Shown here: positions 1 to 8,057 of the stretch, one piece after another
Numbering within the stretch: the stretch's first letter is position 1
Layout of the letters: each line of letters starts with the position of its first letter
Source of the DNA: Vibrio mediterranei
GTDB lineage: Bacteria > Pseudomonadota > Gammaproteobacteria > Enterobacterales > Vibrionaceae
DNA: 64,000 nucleotides
NCBI RefSeq assembly: GCF_900088415.1
Contig: NZ_FLLQ01000002.1
Coordinates: 682,001 to 746,000 of the forward strand
Direction of reading: 5' to 3'
Translations under genes and position numbers: made by a program
The notes under the pieces: generated by a model
Seen by the model: only the letters and a program-made list of their open reading frames with translations
The model's database searches: none
Told to the model about the DNA's origin: nothing

Positions 1-133
1 ATCTCGCACAAGCCTCTTCCGTTTTAGCGCGCTTATTAATGAAGCCATCAATGCCAAAGTGTGACGAGAATCGACTTTTGCTTTTCTGTACCCCGACCAA
101 AATCACAGGTACTATTTAGTTATCCCTTATTGA
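1..133. other. start-of-window stretch, possible end of an upstream gene
   Basis: No complete gene fits here. One plus frame is open from base 2 to a TGA at 62-64 and another from base 3 to a TAG at 117-119, so the last codons of an upstream plus-strand gene may be present. The stretch is too short to choose between the frames or to recognise a family. No clear terminator is visible before the next gene. Confidence 0.25.
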
Positions 134-145
134 ATGGAAAAAAAC

Positions 146-433
146 ATGCTAACGAAAGATGTCTCCGCAGAAATTGAAGCGGCTTTAAACTCATTGCATG
201 CTGAGGGCAAGGAACCAACAGTCGCTTTGGTAAAGGCGCGTTTGAAGACCAAAGTGCCTATGCCTGCACTAATCACTGTAATTAAGTCCTGGAAGAGTAG
301 CCAACACGTTCCTAAAGTTGAAGTGGCTGCTGAGCCTGAGATTCAGCCATTGGAACTCAGAGTGAAGGAATTAGAACAACAAGTCGCGCTACTGACGGAA
401 AGACTGACCAAGCTGGAGCAGAACAATGGTTAA
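146..433 (+). CDS. small KfrA_N-like DNA-binding/coiled-coil protein
   Basis: Small acidic protein of 95 residues that I do not know by name. Residues about 5-50 carry the pattern [15 protein letters not shown], followed by a short helix ending at a Trp. This resembles the helix-turn-helix N-terminus of KfrA-type proteins. The tail (about 70-95) is a leucine/glutamate heptad region that should form a coiled coil. An ATG at 134 is also possible, but the ATG at 146 has the better spaced GGA upstream. The gene overlaps the start of yaiI by 8 bases, so the two are probably translated together. DNA binding is an inference from the fold resemblance only. Confidence 0.7.
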   Translation: MLTKDVSAEIEAALNSLHAEGKEPTVALVKARLKTKVPMPALITVIKSWKSSQHVPKVEVAAEPEIQPLELRVKELEQQVALLTERLTKLEQNNG

Positions 434-878
434 GATTTGGGTGGATGCCGATGCGTGTCCAAAGGTAATTCGCGAAACCATTTGTCGAGCAGCAGAGCGA
501 ACCGGATTAACCTGCACATTCGTGGCGAATCACGCGGTGCCTGTACCAAAACGAGAGAACATTCACTCACTCACTGTGCCTTCAGGGTTTGATATCGCTG
601 ACAATGAAATTGTAAGGCGTGTTAGCGAGGGCGATTTAGTCATCACATCAGATATCCCGCTTGCAGATGAAGTCATCACCAAGAATGCCCTAGCGCTGAG
701 TCCACGTGGCGAGATGTACACTAAAGATACAATTAAAGCACGACTCAACATTCGTGACTTTATGGATACCATGCGCTCGAGTGGCGTTCAAACTGGCGGG
801 CCCGCACCGTTAGGACAAACTGAACGACGCGAATTTGCCAATAACTTAGATCGCTTTTTGGCAAAAGCGAAGCGATAG
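426..878 (+). CDS. yaiI: YaiI/YqxD family protein (UPF0178, DUF188)
   Basis: 150-residue member of the YaiI/YqxD family, recognised from its N-terminus [15 protein letters not shown] and the later [10 protein letters not shown] and GGPAPLG motifs. Acidic residues in VDADACP and TSDIPLA recall the metal-binding pocket of PIN-like nucleases, but no reaction has been established for the family to my knowledge. The length is normal. It follows the KfrA_N-like gene with an 8-base overlap and ends before a bidirectional hairpin shared with proA, which points the other way. Confidence 0.9.
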   Translation: MVKIWVDADACPKVIRETICRAAERTGLTCTFVANHAVPVPKRENIHSLTVPSGFDIADNEIVRRVSEGDLVITSDIPLADEVITKNALALSPRGEMYTKDTIKARLNIRDFMDTMRSSGVQTGGPAPLGQTERREFANNLDRFLAKAKR

Positions 879-921
879 CGCACTTCAAGTAAGTCGTCGG
901 TGCGAACAGAAGCACACAAAC

Positions 922-953
922 AAAAAAGTCAGAGCTTATAGCTCTGACTTTTT
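922..953. terminator. bidirectional terminator between yaiI and proA
   Basis: Inverted repeat AAGTCAGAGC/GCTCTGACTT with A-run on the left and T-run on the right, so it can stop both yaiI (plus) and proA (minus). Confidence 0.9.
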
Positions 954-976
954 CAATTCATCATGCTTGTGGTTAA

Positions 977-2227
977 TTACGCACGTGGCAAGTAATCAGC
1001 CTTTCCAACCCACTTGTAGCTGGTTAGTTCTTCTAAGCCCATTGGACCGCGAGCGTGAAGCTTCTGAGTAGACACGGCAACTTCAGCACCTAAGCCAAAC
1101 TGCGCTCCATCGGTAAAACGCGTAGATGCGTTAACATAAACCGCTGCCGAACCTGCTGAGTTGATGAACTTTTCTGAGTTCACCAAGCTATTAGTCATAA
1201 TAGCGTCGGAGTGACTAGCATTATGTACTCGCATATGGTGAATCGCTTCTTCCACATCCGCGACCACTTTCACACCTAGCGTAAAACTCAGCCACTCAGT
1301 ATCAAAATCGCCTTCGCCTGCACTTCTTAAGTCTGCAGCGCCAGCTAGAATAGCCTCCGCCTTTGGCTCAGCAACTAAGCTCGCTTTACCTTTGAGACGC
1401 TCGGCAAGCATCGGTAAGAACTCCGCCGCTACCTTCTCATGAACTAGTAGGGTGTCCAATGCATTACACGCAGATGGACGCTGAACTTTAGAGTTTTCTA
1501 CCACATCTAAAGAACGTACTAGATCAGCAGACTCGTCAACGAAAATATGACTGATACCAAAGCCGCCAATGATTACTGGTATATTACTGTTCTCTTTACA
1601 CATTTTGTGTAAACCGGCACCACCTCGAGGAATGATCATATCGACATAATCATCCAACTTAAGCAGTTGTGATACAAGCTCACGATCTGGCTTTTCAATA
1701 TACTGAACCGAAGCAGCTGGTAAGCCCGCTTTATCTAACGCCAATTGAATGACTTTCACCAGTTCCATATTGGAGTAGAACGTCTCTTTACCGCCACGCA
1801 GAATGCTTGCATTACCTGTTTTTAGGCAGAGCGCCGCAATATCGATGGTTACGTTTGGACGCGCTTCATAGATAACACCTACTACACCAAGTGGCACGCG
1901 ACGACGAGACAGGCTCATGCCGTTCTCAAGGATTTTGCTGTCAATTTCACTGCCAACAGGATCTGACAAGGTGATCACATTGCGCACGTCATCAGCAATG
2001 CCTTTCAAGCGCTGCTCGTTTAACAGCAAACGGTCCAAAAGTGCTTCAGTAAGCCCAGCTTGACGGCCAAGCTCAATGTCTTTAGCGTTTGCCGCTAGGA
2101 TTACGTCAGCATTCGCTTCTAGCTCATCAGCAATGATCTGTAGCGCATTGTTTTTTTGAGCAGTCGATGCAGTAGCCAGAGAGAAGCTTGCTTGCTTGGC
2201 ATTCTGACCGAGTTTAATCATATCCAT
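977..2227 (-). CDS. proA: gamma-glutamyl phosphate reductase
   Basis: Second step of proline synthesis: reduces gamma-glutamyl phosphate with NADPH to glutamate semialdehyde in the cytosol. The 416 residues match the family's normal length. The aldehyde-dehydrogenase fold shows the cofactor region [12 protein letters not shown] (about 117-128) and the catalytic cysteine C254 in [12 protein letters not shown]. The first ATG has an AAGGGA ribosome site 6-7 bases upstream. It lies 17 bases after proB on the same strand, giving the usual proBA operon. Confidence 0.97.
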   Translation of the reverse strand: MDMIKLGQNAKQASFSLATASTAQKNNALQIIADELEANADVILAANAKDIELGRQAGLTEALLDRLLLNEQRLKGIADDVRNVITLSDPVGSEIDSKILENGMSLSRRRVPLGVVGVIYEARPNVTIDIAALCLKTGNASILRGGKETFYSNMELVKVIQLALDKAGLPAASVQYIEKPDRELVSQLLKLDDYVDMIIPRGGAGLHKMCKENSNIPVIIGGFGISHIFVDESADLVRSLDVVENSKVQRPSACNALDTLLVHEKVAAEFLPMLAERLKGKASLVAEPKAEAILAGAADLRSAGEGDFDTEWLSFTLGVKVVADVEEAIHHMRVHNASHSDAIMTNSLVNSEKFINSAGSAAVYVNASTRFTDGAQFGLGAEVAVSTQKLHARGPMGLEELTSYKWVGKADYLPRA

Positions 2228-2244
2228 TACTTATCCCTTTATTC

Positions 2245-3381
2245 TTAATCTTGAATGACAACCATATCGTCGCGGTGAATGACTTCAGCACCATAGTCAT
2301 AGCCTAGAGTCTCACCGATTTCTTTACTGTGTTTACCTGCAATTTTCGCTAGGTCAGTATCGGAGTAGCCACAAATTCCTTTTGCAACCAGTGCTCCGTC
2401 TTTGGTTGTCACACGCACCACTTCACCTCGAGCGAAGCGGCCTGAAACTTTAACAACACCTTTTGCGAGTAAACTGCTGCCTTTGCCAATCACAGCATTG
2501 ACTGCCCCCGCATCGATGACAATGTTACCCGTTGCTGCCGGGCCAGCAAGAATCCAACGTTTACGATTCTCTAGTGCTTCTGGAAGTGGTAGGAAGCGTG
2601 TACCTTGGGGCTCATCTGACAACGAATCAAACACCACGTTCTCAGCACTACCAGCAGCGATAATAACTTCAATACCGGCACGACGTGCAATATCCGCTGC
2701 CTGAAGTTTGGTTGCCATACCGCCTGTGCCCAATGTCGTTCCACTACCGCCAGCAATCTTACGAAGCGTTTCATCAATCGTAGTGACTTCGCGAATAAGT
2801 TCCGCATTAGGATCCTTGCGAGGATCAGCGGTAAACAGGCCACGCTGATCGGTTAACAGCAGCAGTTTGTCTGCACCACACAAGATACCCACCAATGCTG
2901 ACAGGTTATCGTTATCACCAACTTTAATCTCGCTAGTCGCAACCGCATCATTCTCATTCACAACCGGAATAATGTCGTTTTCCACTAGCGCATTGATGGT
3001 GTCACGTGCATTCAAGAATCGCTCGCGATCCTCAAGATCTGCGCGTGTTAGCAGCATTTGGCCGATTTTAAGTCCGTAAATCGCAAATAGCGACTCCCAA
3101 ACTTGAATCAACTGACTTTGTCCCACAGCCGCTAATAGCTGCTTGCTCGCCATTGAATTGGGAAGTGCGGGGTATCCTAGGTGCTCTCTGCCTGCGGCAA
3201 TAGCACCAGAAGATACCATAACCACAGAATGACCAAGCTTTTTCAGCTCAGCACATTGTCTAACGAGCTCGACCATATGCGCTTTGTTTAGCGCTAGGGA
3301 ACCACCTGTAAGAACGCTTGTTCCTAACTTCACCACTACAGTTTTTTTGTCTGTAGCTTGACGATTAATATCAGTTGTCAT
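2245..3381 (-). CDS. proB: glutamate 5-kinase
   Basis: First, feedback-controlled step of proline synthesis: phosphorylates glutamate. The N-terminal amino-acid kinase domain begins with [13 protein letters not shown], and [12 protein letters not shown] marks its end. The C-terminal third (about 275-360) is a PUA domain, as in long bacterial ProB. The frame is open upstream to about 3429, but I start at the ATG giving MTTDINRQ. This yields 378 residues and places the kinase motif at the usual distance from the N-terminus. The ribosome site is weak. It is followed directly by proA. Confidence 0.96.
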   Translation of the reverse strand: MTTDINRQATDKKTVVVKLGTSVLTGGSLALNKAHMVELVRQCAELKKLGHSVVMVSSGAIAAGREHLGYPALPNSMASKQLLAAVGQSQLIQVWESLFAIYGLKIGQMLLTRADLEDRERFLNARDTINALVENDIIPVVNENDAVATSEIKVGDNDNLSALVGILCGADKLLLLTDQRGLFTADPRKDPNAELIREVTTIDETLRKIAGGSGTTLGTGGMATKLQAADIARRAGIEVIIAAGSAENVVFDSLSDEPQGTRFLPLPEALENRKRWILAGPAATGNIVIDAGAVNAVIGKGSSLLAKGVVKVSGRFARGEVVRVTTKDGALVAKGICGYSDTDLAKIAGKHSKEIGETLGYDYGAEVIHRDDMVVIQD

Positions 3382-3477
3382 CTCTGTTTGTTGGACACGA
3401 AAGTTAAATAAGGAGTGATGTTTTAGCAATCAAACATCATTTATACAAGTAAAAAGTGAGAGGATTGGAAAAGCAGC

Positions 3478-3510
3478 AAAAAAAAGCCCCAATCGAGACA
3501 TTGAGGCTTT
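3478..3510 (-). terminator. terminator downstream of crl
   Basis: On the minus strand the stem AAAGCCTCAAT pairs imperfectly with ATTGGGGCTTT and is followed by a run of eight T. It lies just after the crl stop codon. Confidence 0.8.
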
Positions 3511-3517
3511 GTAAACG

Positions 3518-3907
3518 TTACACGAACTCTACAGAGTCATCATGTATTGCTACATCCAACGAGAACTTTTCTTGAAGCGCAGAAACCAACTTTTCATGGA
3601 ACACTTCTTGTGTTCGAGTAATCTCTTGAGTTGCTGATTCCGGAGCCGACTCTAGGACCCACTCACCTACTTGGTTATAGCGACCAATCTGATACGTTGC
3701 TTCAAATTGCTCGTCAACTAGGCTCAAATCAACCCACCAACCCCAAAACTCTCTATCTTCTGGAGACTTAGTATCATCAACACAAACGGAAAGGCAATCA
3801 AAGTGATAAAACCCTTCTTTGCATAGAGGCTCTCTAAGATAAGGACCAATCGCTTTTAGAGCAGTGAGCAAACGATAATGCGTAGGGTTTTTAGCCGCTT
3901 CTGACAT
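3518..3907 (-). CDS. crl: sigma factor-binding protein Crl
   Basis: Crl binds sigma-S and helps it load onto core RNA polymerase, raising expression of stationary-phase genes. The 129 residues show the family signatures HYRLLTALKAIGPYLRE, DCLSVCV and the Trp-rich EFWGWWVDLSL. Its place between frsA and proBA is as in E. coli (where phoE lies between crl and proB). A GGAG sits about 8 bases before the ATG. A terminator follows. Confidence 0.96.
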   Translation of the reverse strand: MSEAAKNPTHYRLLTALKAIGPYLREPLCKEGFYHFDCLSVCVDDTKSPEDREFWGWWVDLSLVDEQFEATYQIGRYNQVGEWVLESAPESATQEITRTQEVFHEKLVSALQEKFSLDVAIHDDSVEFV

Positions 3908-4036
3908 GAGGAAACTCCATTTATAAGTAAAATTAGTTATTGAATTGAAATAGCGTTAAATTTTCCGAGATATTTATTGTTTTATCATATATTTGATTAC
4001 ACGCTTATTTCATATTTAACTAATTTACCACAAATG

Positions 4037-5284
4037 TCACCTCCAAAGTTCGTCCTCCAACCACTTAATCGCCATTTCGAGCGATTGCTCATATCCTTTA
4101 GCAATACCTTTCGCAGGTATTTGTTTTGCCTTGCCGTAATCACTGAACATGGCTACCAAGCGGTTGTCTGAATGTGGTGAAACCATATCACCTTCTAGGC
4201 TCATTGCTAAGATCGGCACTTTCGTGCGACGAGCACTGAGGAAGCCTTGTATCTTGAGTGACCAAGCCATTAGCTGCCCTGACAAACTATTGATATCAAT
4301 AGCATCTTTGCCTAATCGAGAGCCTAGCATATCCAAATACATCTTAGGCATGTTCTGGATTTTCTTTGGACTCGTCAGCAAGTCATGGATAGGTGCGCCA
4401 AGTGATACACAGCCTTTAATCTTATTGGGTTCAAGAAAAGACAACCTAACCATCGCGTTGCCACCAAAACGGAAACCTAATAGACCTACTTTGAAATGAT
4501 CGACCCATGGGATATTTGGTAGCTCGTTTAGCACAGCTTGGTGTAAGCAAGACGTGTCTTCCGTTAGGGGCCAATGAGAGCTGTGACCGATAGAAGGCAT
4601 ATCGACGGTTAACATCGCGATGCCTGCGGGCGCAAGGTAATCGCGGAACAAACGCCACATGTCTGTTTGTAAGGAGTCGAGACCAGCACTCACTATAACA
4701 ACAGGTTGTGGTTTATCTGTGCTAACTAGATGCAGATTGGCAATAATACGTTTGTTCTTATAAGGAACCTCAATTTGCTTAATAATGTGACTAGTGCGTT
4801 TTGCTGCCTCATTGTAAGCCGTATTCGCTAGCACCTGCGCCTGTAACGCAAGATTGTCGTTCTTTAGATGAGGGTAACCTGCAATGCTAAAACAAAGTGA
4901 GGCTTTAAATAACTCTTCGGCCGAATCATCACCAGTCACATCATTAGAACGCTTTTGATGCAACATACCAAGCTTCGTCCACTCATAGTTCCAGTTACCA
5001 CCGTGATAGCCCATTACGGTATCCAGCCACTCGTCAACCGTACGAGAATGTTTTGATGAGGCAATGGTCGCTAACACACTTTCCTGTTCAATAGGATCAA
5101 TACCCTGCCAAACCCATTGCAACCGTAGTAGGTTTCGGTACCAAGAGGTGGGGTTCTCCGCTCTGCGCTCCTCAAGCAGCTTATCGCTACTCGGCATATA
5201 TCTAATCAGACGGGAGGTTTCTTTTGCCTGTTTGTTTTTCTCGAACAACGTCTCAGAGATATTCTTGCTGGTTTCTTCAGACAT
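4037..5284 (-). CDS. frsA: FrsA alpha/beta-hydrolase-like protein
   Basis: FrsA family (also called YafA), reported as a partner of enzyme IIA-glucose that shifts metabolism between fermentation and respiration. The 415 residues have a helical N-terminal half and a C-terminal alpha/beta-hydrolase fold (PVVIVSAGLDSLQTDMW, then VGLLGFRFGGNAMVRL at the nucleophile-elbow position). The elbow reads GFRFGG, so the usual catalytic Ser is absent, which fits the debated enzymatic status of the family. Synteny gpt-frsA-crl is conserved. Confidence 0.95.
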   Translation of the reverse strand: MSEETSKNISETLFEKNKQAKETSRLIRYMPSSDKLLEERRAENPTSWYRNLLRLQWVWQGIDPIEQESVLATIASSKHSRTVDEWLDTVMGYHGGNWNYEWTKLGMLHQKRSNDVTGDDSAEELFKASLCFSIAGYPHLKNDNLALQAQVLANTAYNEAAKRTSHIIKQIEVPYKNKRIIANLHLVSTDKPQPVVIVSAGLDSLQTDMWRLFRDYLAPAGIAMLTVDMPSIGHSSHWPLTEDTSCLHQAVLNELPNIPWVDHFKVGLLGFRFGGNAMVRLSFLEPNKIKGCVSLGAPIHDLLTSPKKIQNMPKMYLDMLGSRLGKDAIDINSLSGQLMAWSLKIQGFLSARRTKVPILAMSLEGDMVSPHSDNRLVAMFSDYGKAKQIPAKGIAKGYEQSLEMAIKWLEDELWR

Positions 5285-5324
5285 GTCATAACCTTCTAAT
5301 GGAACTTTGTCCTATATAGTAATA

Positions 5325-5355
5325 AAAAAAATGACCCAATAAAGGGTCATTTTTC
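5325..5355. terminator. terminator between gpt and frsA
   Basis: Stem AAATGACCC/GGGTCATTT with T-runs on both strands. It ends the purine permease-gpt transcript on the minus strand. Confidence 0.85.
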
Positions 5356-5375
5356 GCAAATACAGATTGATGTAT

Positions 5376-5840
5376 TTATTTTTGTTTACGGTTGATTGGC
5401 TCAACGTAAGACAGCACCATATCCCATGGCTGCTCAATCCAACAGTCCTGAGCGATGTCAACGATGTATTCATCAACAAGCTCAACACCCGCAGGTTTCG
5501 CACATACTGTTACAAATTTAGCTTTAGGGTACATCTCGCGGATCTTACGAGCAGTGTCGCCACTGTCTACTAAATCATCAACGATTAGATAACCTTCACC
5601 ATCATGCTCAGGTGCTTTTAGCACTGTCATGTCACGCTGATGATCGTGATCGTAGCTAGAGATACATACCGTATCTACGTAACGAATACCTAGCTCACGA
5701 GCCAGAATTGCAGCAGGAACCAGACCACCACGGCTTACGCCTAGAATGCCTTTCCACTGTTCTGCTGGCATTTGACGCTCAGCAAGTTGACGGCAATATG
5801 CGTGCATATTGTCCCATGTGATGATGAATTTGTTAGCCAT
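5376..5840 (-). CDS. gpt: xanthine-guanine phosphoribosyltransferase
   Basis: Purine salvage enzyme that joins xanthine or guanine (weaker on hypoxanthine) to PRPP, giving XMP or GMP. The 154 residues are of normal length. The PRPP-binding loop is seen as [18 protein letters not shown], and [17 protein letters not shown] forms the first loop. It lies 31 bases after a purine permease on the same strand, so uptake and phosphoribosylation are probably co-expressed. A terminator follows. Confidence 0.97.
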   Translation of the reverse strand: MANKFIITWDNMHAYCRQLAERQMPAEQWKGILGVSRGGLVPAAILARELGIRYVDTVCISSYDHDHQRDMTVLKAPEHDGEGYLIVDDLVDSGDTARKIREMYPKAKFVTVCAKPAGVELVDEYIVDIAQDCWIEQPWDMVLSYVEPINRKQK

Positions 5841-5871
5841 AGTAAAAACCTAATTAAAACGTGTTCGTGCG

Positions 5872-7164
5872 TTATGCAGCCAAAATGTACTTCATGATAA
5901 AGATTGCCGACATTACCCATACACTTAGAGAAACGTCACGTCCTTTACCACTCAATGCTTTGATCGCCGCGTAAGCAATGAAACCTAACGAGATACCTTC
6001 TGCAATAGAGAATGTAAAAGGCATCAGCAAGCAAGTTACAACAACCGGCGCAGCTTCTGTAATGTCTCTCCAGTCGATACCAACTAGACCAGACATCATA
6101 AGAATTGCTACGTAAAACAGAGCACCTGCAGTTGCGTAAGCTGGGATCATACCCGCCAAAGGCGAGAAGAATAAAGCAAGTACAAACAAAATGCCAACAA
6201 CAACTGCAGTCAGACCTGTACGACCGCCAGCAGCCACACCTGCTGTACTCTCTACATATGAGGTTGTGTTTGACGTACCCAGTAGTGCACCTACTGATGT
6301 CGCTGTTGAATCCGCTAGAAGCGCTTTGTTCAAGCGTGGGATTTTGCCATCTTTGCCAATTAAATCTGCTTTTTGAGCAACGCCAACCAGCGTACCTGCA
6401 GTGTCAAACAAGTCGACGAATAAGAAAGCAAATACCACTGAAATCATGCCGATCTCAAACACGGCTGAGAAATCTAATTGCATGAAGGTAGGCGCAATGC
6501 TTGGTGGAGCAGACATGATACCGCCCCACTGCACGTCACCAAAGATAAGACCAAGACCGGTTACCGCCAAGATAGCGATCATTACTGCACCTTTTACACC
6601 ACGGTGTACAAGTGCAATAGTCAGGAAGAAACCAACTGCAGCGAGAGTTGCTGGCAATGACGTGATATGACCAAGCGAAACCAGTGTTGCTGGGTTATCG
6701 ACAACAATACCCGCGTTTTTCAGCGCGATAAGTGCCAAAAATAGACCAATACCTGCAGAAATACCGGTTCTAAGCGACATTGGAATGGAGTTAATGATCC
6801 ACTCACGAATTTTGAAAACACTCAAAAGGATGAACAAGACACCTGAGCAGAATACTGCCGCTAGAGCCACTTGCCATGTGTAACCCATACCTAGCACAAC
6901 AGCGTAGGTAAAGAACGCATTCAGTCCCATACCAGGAGCCTGTGCGATTGGATAGTTAGCTACGAAGCCCATGATGAAACAGCCAATAGCAGCCGCAAGA
7001 CAGGTAGCAACGAATACTGCGCCGCGATCCATGCCGGCATCAGCTAGAATTGCTGGGTTAACAAAAATAATGTAAGCCATCGTCAGGAAGGTTGTTAAAC
7101 CTGCGATGATCTCAGTGCGCACATTGGTGCCATGTTCACTGAGTTTAAACAGCCTTTCGAGCAT
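5872..7164 (-). CDS. NCS2 family (AzgA-like) purine permease
   Basis: Inner-membrane purine/proton symporter of 430 residues, of the AzgA-like branch that imports adenine, guanine or hypoxanthine. The N-terminus TEIIAGLTTFLTMAYIIFVNP and the internal GTSNTTSYVESTAGVAAGGR are typical signatures. Hydrophobic segments run through the whole protein. The substrate cannot be fixed from sequence alone; linkage to gpt argues for guanine or hypoxanthine. A PurR-like operator lies about 35 bases upstream of the ATG. Confidence 0.93.
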   Translation of the reverse strand: MLERLFKLSEHGTNVRTEIIAGLTTFLTMAYIIFVNPAILADAGMDRGAVFVATCLAAAIGCFIMGFVANYPIAQAPGMGLNAFFTYAVVLGMGYTWQVALAAVFCSGVLFILLSVFKIREWIINSIPMSLRTGISAGIGLFLALIALKNAGIVVDNPATLVSLGHITSLPATLAAVGFFLTIALVHRGVKGAVMIAILAVTGLGLIFGDVQWGGIMSAPPSIAPTFMQLDFSAVFEIGMISVVFAFLFVDLFDTAGTLVGVAQKADLIGKDGKIPRLNKALLADSTATSVGALLGTSNTTSYVESTAGVAAGGRTGLTAVVVGILFVLALFFSPLAGMIPAYATAGALFYVAILMMSGLVGIDWRDITEAAPVVVTCLLMPFTFSIAEGISLGFIAYAAIKALSGKGRDVSLSVWVMSAIFIMKYILAA

Positions 7165-7198
7165 AATCGAATCCCTAAAATGTAAAAAGTAAACGGTT

Positions 7199-7214
7199 GC
7201 GTAAACGATTGGCG
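7199..7214. promoter_or_regulatory. candidate PurR operator
   Basis: GCGTAAACGATTGGCG matches about 10 of 16 positions of the PurR box ACGCAAACGTTTGCGT, with the central AAACG kept. It lies just upstream of the purine permease-gpt operon, where a purine repressor would be expected. Moderate match only. Confidence 0.45.
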
Positions 7215-7432
7215 CGAATTATAAGGTTATCAAAACGCAAATTCCACCTAGAATTTTGACTCTAAACCAAATAATTTTAAGTTGATATGAAACCTATTCG
7301 GTAACAATAACTAACAATTTGATGTAGTTACTCAATCGCCAATAGAATTCAGTGTAGTCAGGCTATTTACCGTTCGTTCACTATTTGAACGTTTTTTGAG
7401 ATTGAGACGGTAGTTTGGGGAGATAAAAGACA

Positions 7433-7458
7433 AAAAAAACGCCACTCAGTTGAGTGGC
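7433..7458 (-). terminator. terminator of the small minus-strand gene in the pepD upstream gap
   Basis: Perfect stem GCCACTCA/TGAGTGGC. Read on the minus strand it is followed by a run of eight T. No long gene precedes it on the minus strand, so it should end the transcript of the 28-codon gene at 7533-7619. Confidence 0.85.
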
Positions 7459-7532
7459 GGTAGAATAATTTGGTCATCAATTGGGGTATATAACCAACGA
7501 AAAATTCTAAATATAGGGGTATAAATCGTTAA

Positions 7533-7619
7533 CTATCTACCAAAGTAGACATTGTACGCGAAGTCTTTTGTGTATACGTTTTGAGTTGTCCAAAACATCG
7601 CGCTTGCTAAACCTTTCAT
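7533..7619 (-). CDS. unrecognised 28-residue small protein
   Basis: A short reading frame that begins ATG AAA GGT and gives MKGLASAMFW, then TTQNVYTKD, then FAYNVYFGR and stop. A strong ribosome site AGAAGGTGAT lies about 5 bases before the ATG. A perfect intrinsic terminator lies about 75 bases after the stop, and an RNA leader with clear hairpins lies upstream, so the unit looks like a free-standing small gene. The peptide is rich in aromatic residues, with no obvious signal peptide or full membrane span. I do not recognise the family, and function is unknown. Confidence 0.6.
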   Translation of the reverse strand: MKGLASAMFWTTQNVYTKDFAYNVYFGR

Positions 7620-7735
7620 AAACATCACCTTCTAACAAAACATCATTGTGCATTAATTGCTTTGAATCTCGGTTCCTTGGAGGCGATAAATCGGGCTCTT
7701 TCCGTGAGCAGTATCGTTGAGTCTCTCAACTGTTT
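7620..7735 (-). promoter_or_regulatory. structured leader of the 28-codon gene
   Basis: On the minus strand this leader holds a perfect hairpin GTTGAG/CTCAAC (7716-7730) with a 3-base loop. Next comes a GCTC/GAGC hairpin (7695-7709), flanked by GATAC and GTATC-like arms, and then a CCTCCAAGG stretch before the ribosome site. It could be an attenuator or a ligand-sensing RNA. I could not match it to a known riboswitch class. Confidence 0.4.
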
Positions 7736-8057
7736 AAAAGAATACCATATCGGATTTTTATTACAAGCATAAAAGCGATCCAAGTCACAATAATTTTGAT
7801 GATGACTAATTTATTACTTAAAACTGTAATTAAATTACAAAAACAGCACCATCAAATATGCACCTAAACTCATTCAAGTCTGGTAACTAAGCTTTATCCC
7901 CGTTTCTACAAGATACTTCAGGTTTGACTACTACCTATTTACAACTAATGATATCCTTTGCTTTATCTTAAATAAGCTAGAAAACCAGACGTTCCCTTCA
8001 AAATAAGGGGCATCTGAGGAACAACTATCTAGCAAAGCCCGTCAAAAGGAGAGTTCC
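7736..8057. other. AT-rich divergent promoter region upstream of pepD
   Basis: About 320 bases without a gene. It should hold the minus-strand promoter of the small gene (for example TTGGAT, 17 bases, TAAAAA on the minus strand) and the pepD promoter on the plus strand. A small inverted repeat CCCTT/AAGGG lies at 7994-8009. I see no further recognisable site. Confidence 0.4.

Noticed and set aside
2..64. Open frame ending in TGA that could be the C-terminus of an upstream gene
   Set aside because: A second frame is open even longer to 119 and neither tail is recognisable, so no gene call was made.
4149..4499. 116-codon plus-strand open frame opposite frsA
   Set aside because: Antisense shadow of frsA, low-complexity composition, no ribosome site; frsA itself is clearly coding.
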